Shown here one piece after another: positions 6,151 to 6,156 of a stretch of 6,156 nucleotides of DNA. Under the pieces are notes generated by a model that saw only the letters and a list, made by a program, of their open reading frames with translations, was not told the origin of the DNA and did no database searches. Origin of the DNA: an uncultured Ruminococcus sp. (GTDB lineage Bacteria; Bacillota; Clostridia; Oscillospirales; CAG-272); the NCBI GenBank assembly GCA_902765885.1, contig CACXBN010000253.1, forward strand, positions 1 through 6,156, in the 5' to 3' direction. Position 1 is the first letter of the stretch. Each line of letters opens with the position of its first letter. Made by a program: the position numbers and the translations under genes.

Positions 6151-6156
6151 ATGAGA
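6151..6156 (+). CDS. Start of an unidentified gene (two codons only)
   Basis: The window ends with ATG AGA. The ATG is preceded by AAAGAGGTG (6138-6146) at normal ribosome-site spacing and by the strong promoter at 6094-6122, so a gene very likely begins here. Nothing can be said of its product. Its place behind tnpV and a palindrome-controlled promoter would fit a mobile-element regulator or recombinase, but that is a guess. Confidence 0.6.

Noticed and set aside
4331..6156. CRISPR array, tRNA gene or att direct repeats flanking the accessory stretch
   Set aside because: I found no regularly spaced repeats, no tRNA-like cloverleaf, and no matching direct repeats at the two visible ends; the right end of any element is outside the window.

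Overview
The window looks like a chromosomal piece of a Gram-positive gut-type clostridium, probably near the Ruminococcaceae/Oscillospiraceae or Lachnospiraceae. The evidence is the strong AGGAGG-like ribosome sites, the clean TTGACA/TATAAT promoters, a ppdK product that aligns residue by residue with the Clostridium symbiosum enzyme as I remember it, and a TnpV-family gene of the kind carried by clostridial mobilizable elements. This assignment is inference; there is no rRNA or other marker.

Left part (1-1450, minus strand): a two-gene regulatory operon. A strong housekeeping-type promoter (TTGACA, 17 bp, TATGAT) drives an ECF-type sigma factor. Its last 8 bases overlap the start of a single-pass membrane protein, which by position and topology is the likely anti-sigma factor. 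That protein runs off the left edge, so its sensor domain is only partly seen.

Middle (1451-4330, plus strand): a divergent intergenic region of about 310 bp, then ppdK, a complete pyruvate phosphate dikinase of 880 residues starting at 1688. The catalytic residues examined are all present.

Right part (4331-6156, plus strand): an accessory stretch. It starts directly at the ppdK stop with a start-less reading-frame tail (4332-4463). A perfect hairpin and a strong intrinsic terminator follow, and the terminator lies only about 22 bases before the start codon of the next gene. That gene is AT-rich and encodes a 333-residue protein with an N-terminal PD-(D/E)xK nuclease core of NucS/DUF91 type and a C-terminal region resembling EVE/PUA-like domains. 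After it come a tnpV-family gene broken by a one-base deletion, its UUCG-loop terminator, an inverted-repeat-rich gap, and an excellent promoter with a 13-bp palindrome in its spacer. The start codon of a further gene lies 6 bases before the window end.

Reading it together: a core metabolic gene and a stress or envelope regulon sit next to a mobile-element scar that carries a possible modification-dependent or antiviral nuclease as cargo. The tail and tnpV share C/G-ending codons, while the nuclease gene is clearly more AT-rich, so the segment looks like a mosaic. The most unusual features are the nuclease architecture, its promoter-less, terminator-preceded leader that can pair with its own ribosome site, and the frameshifted tnpV.
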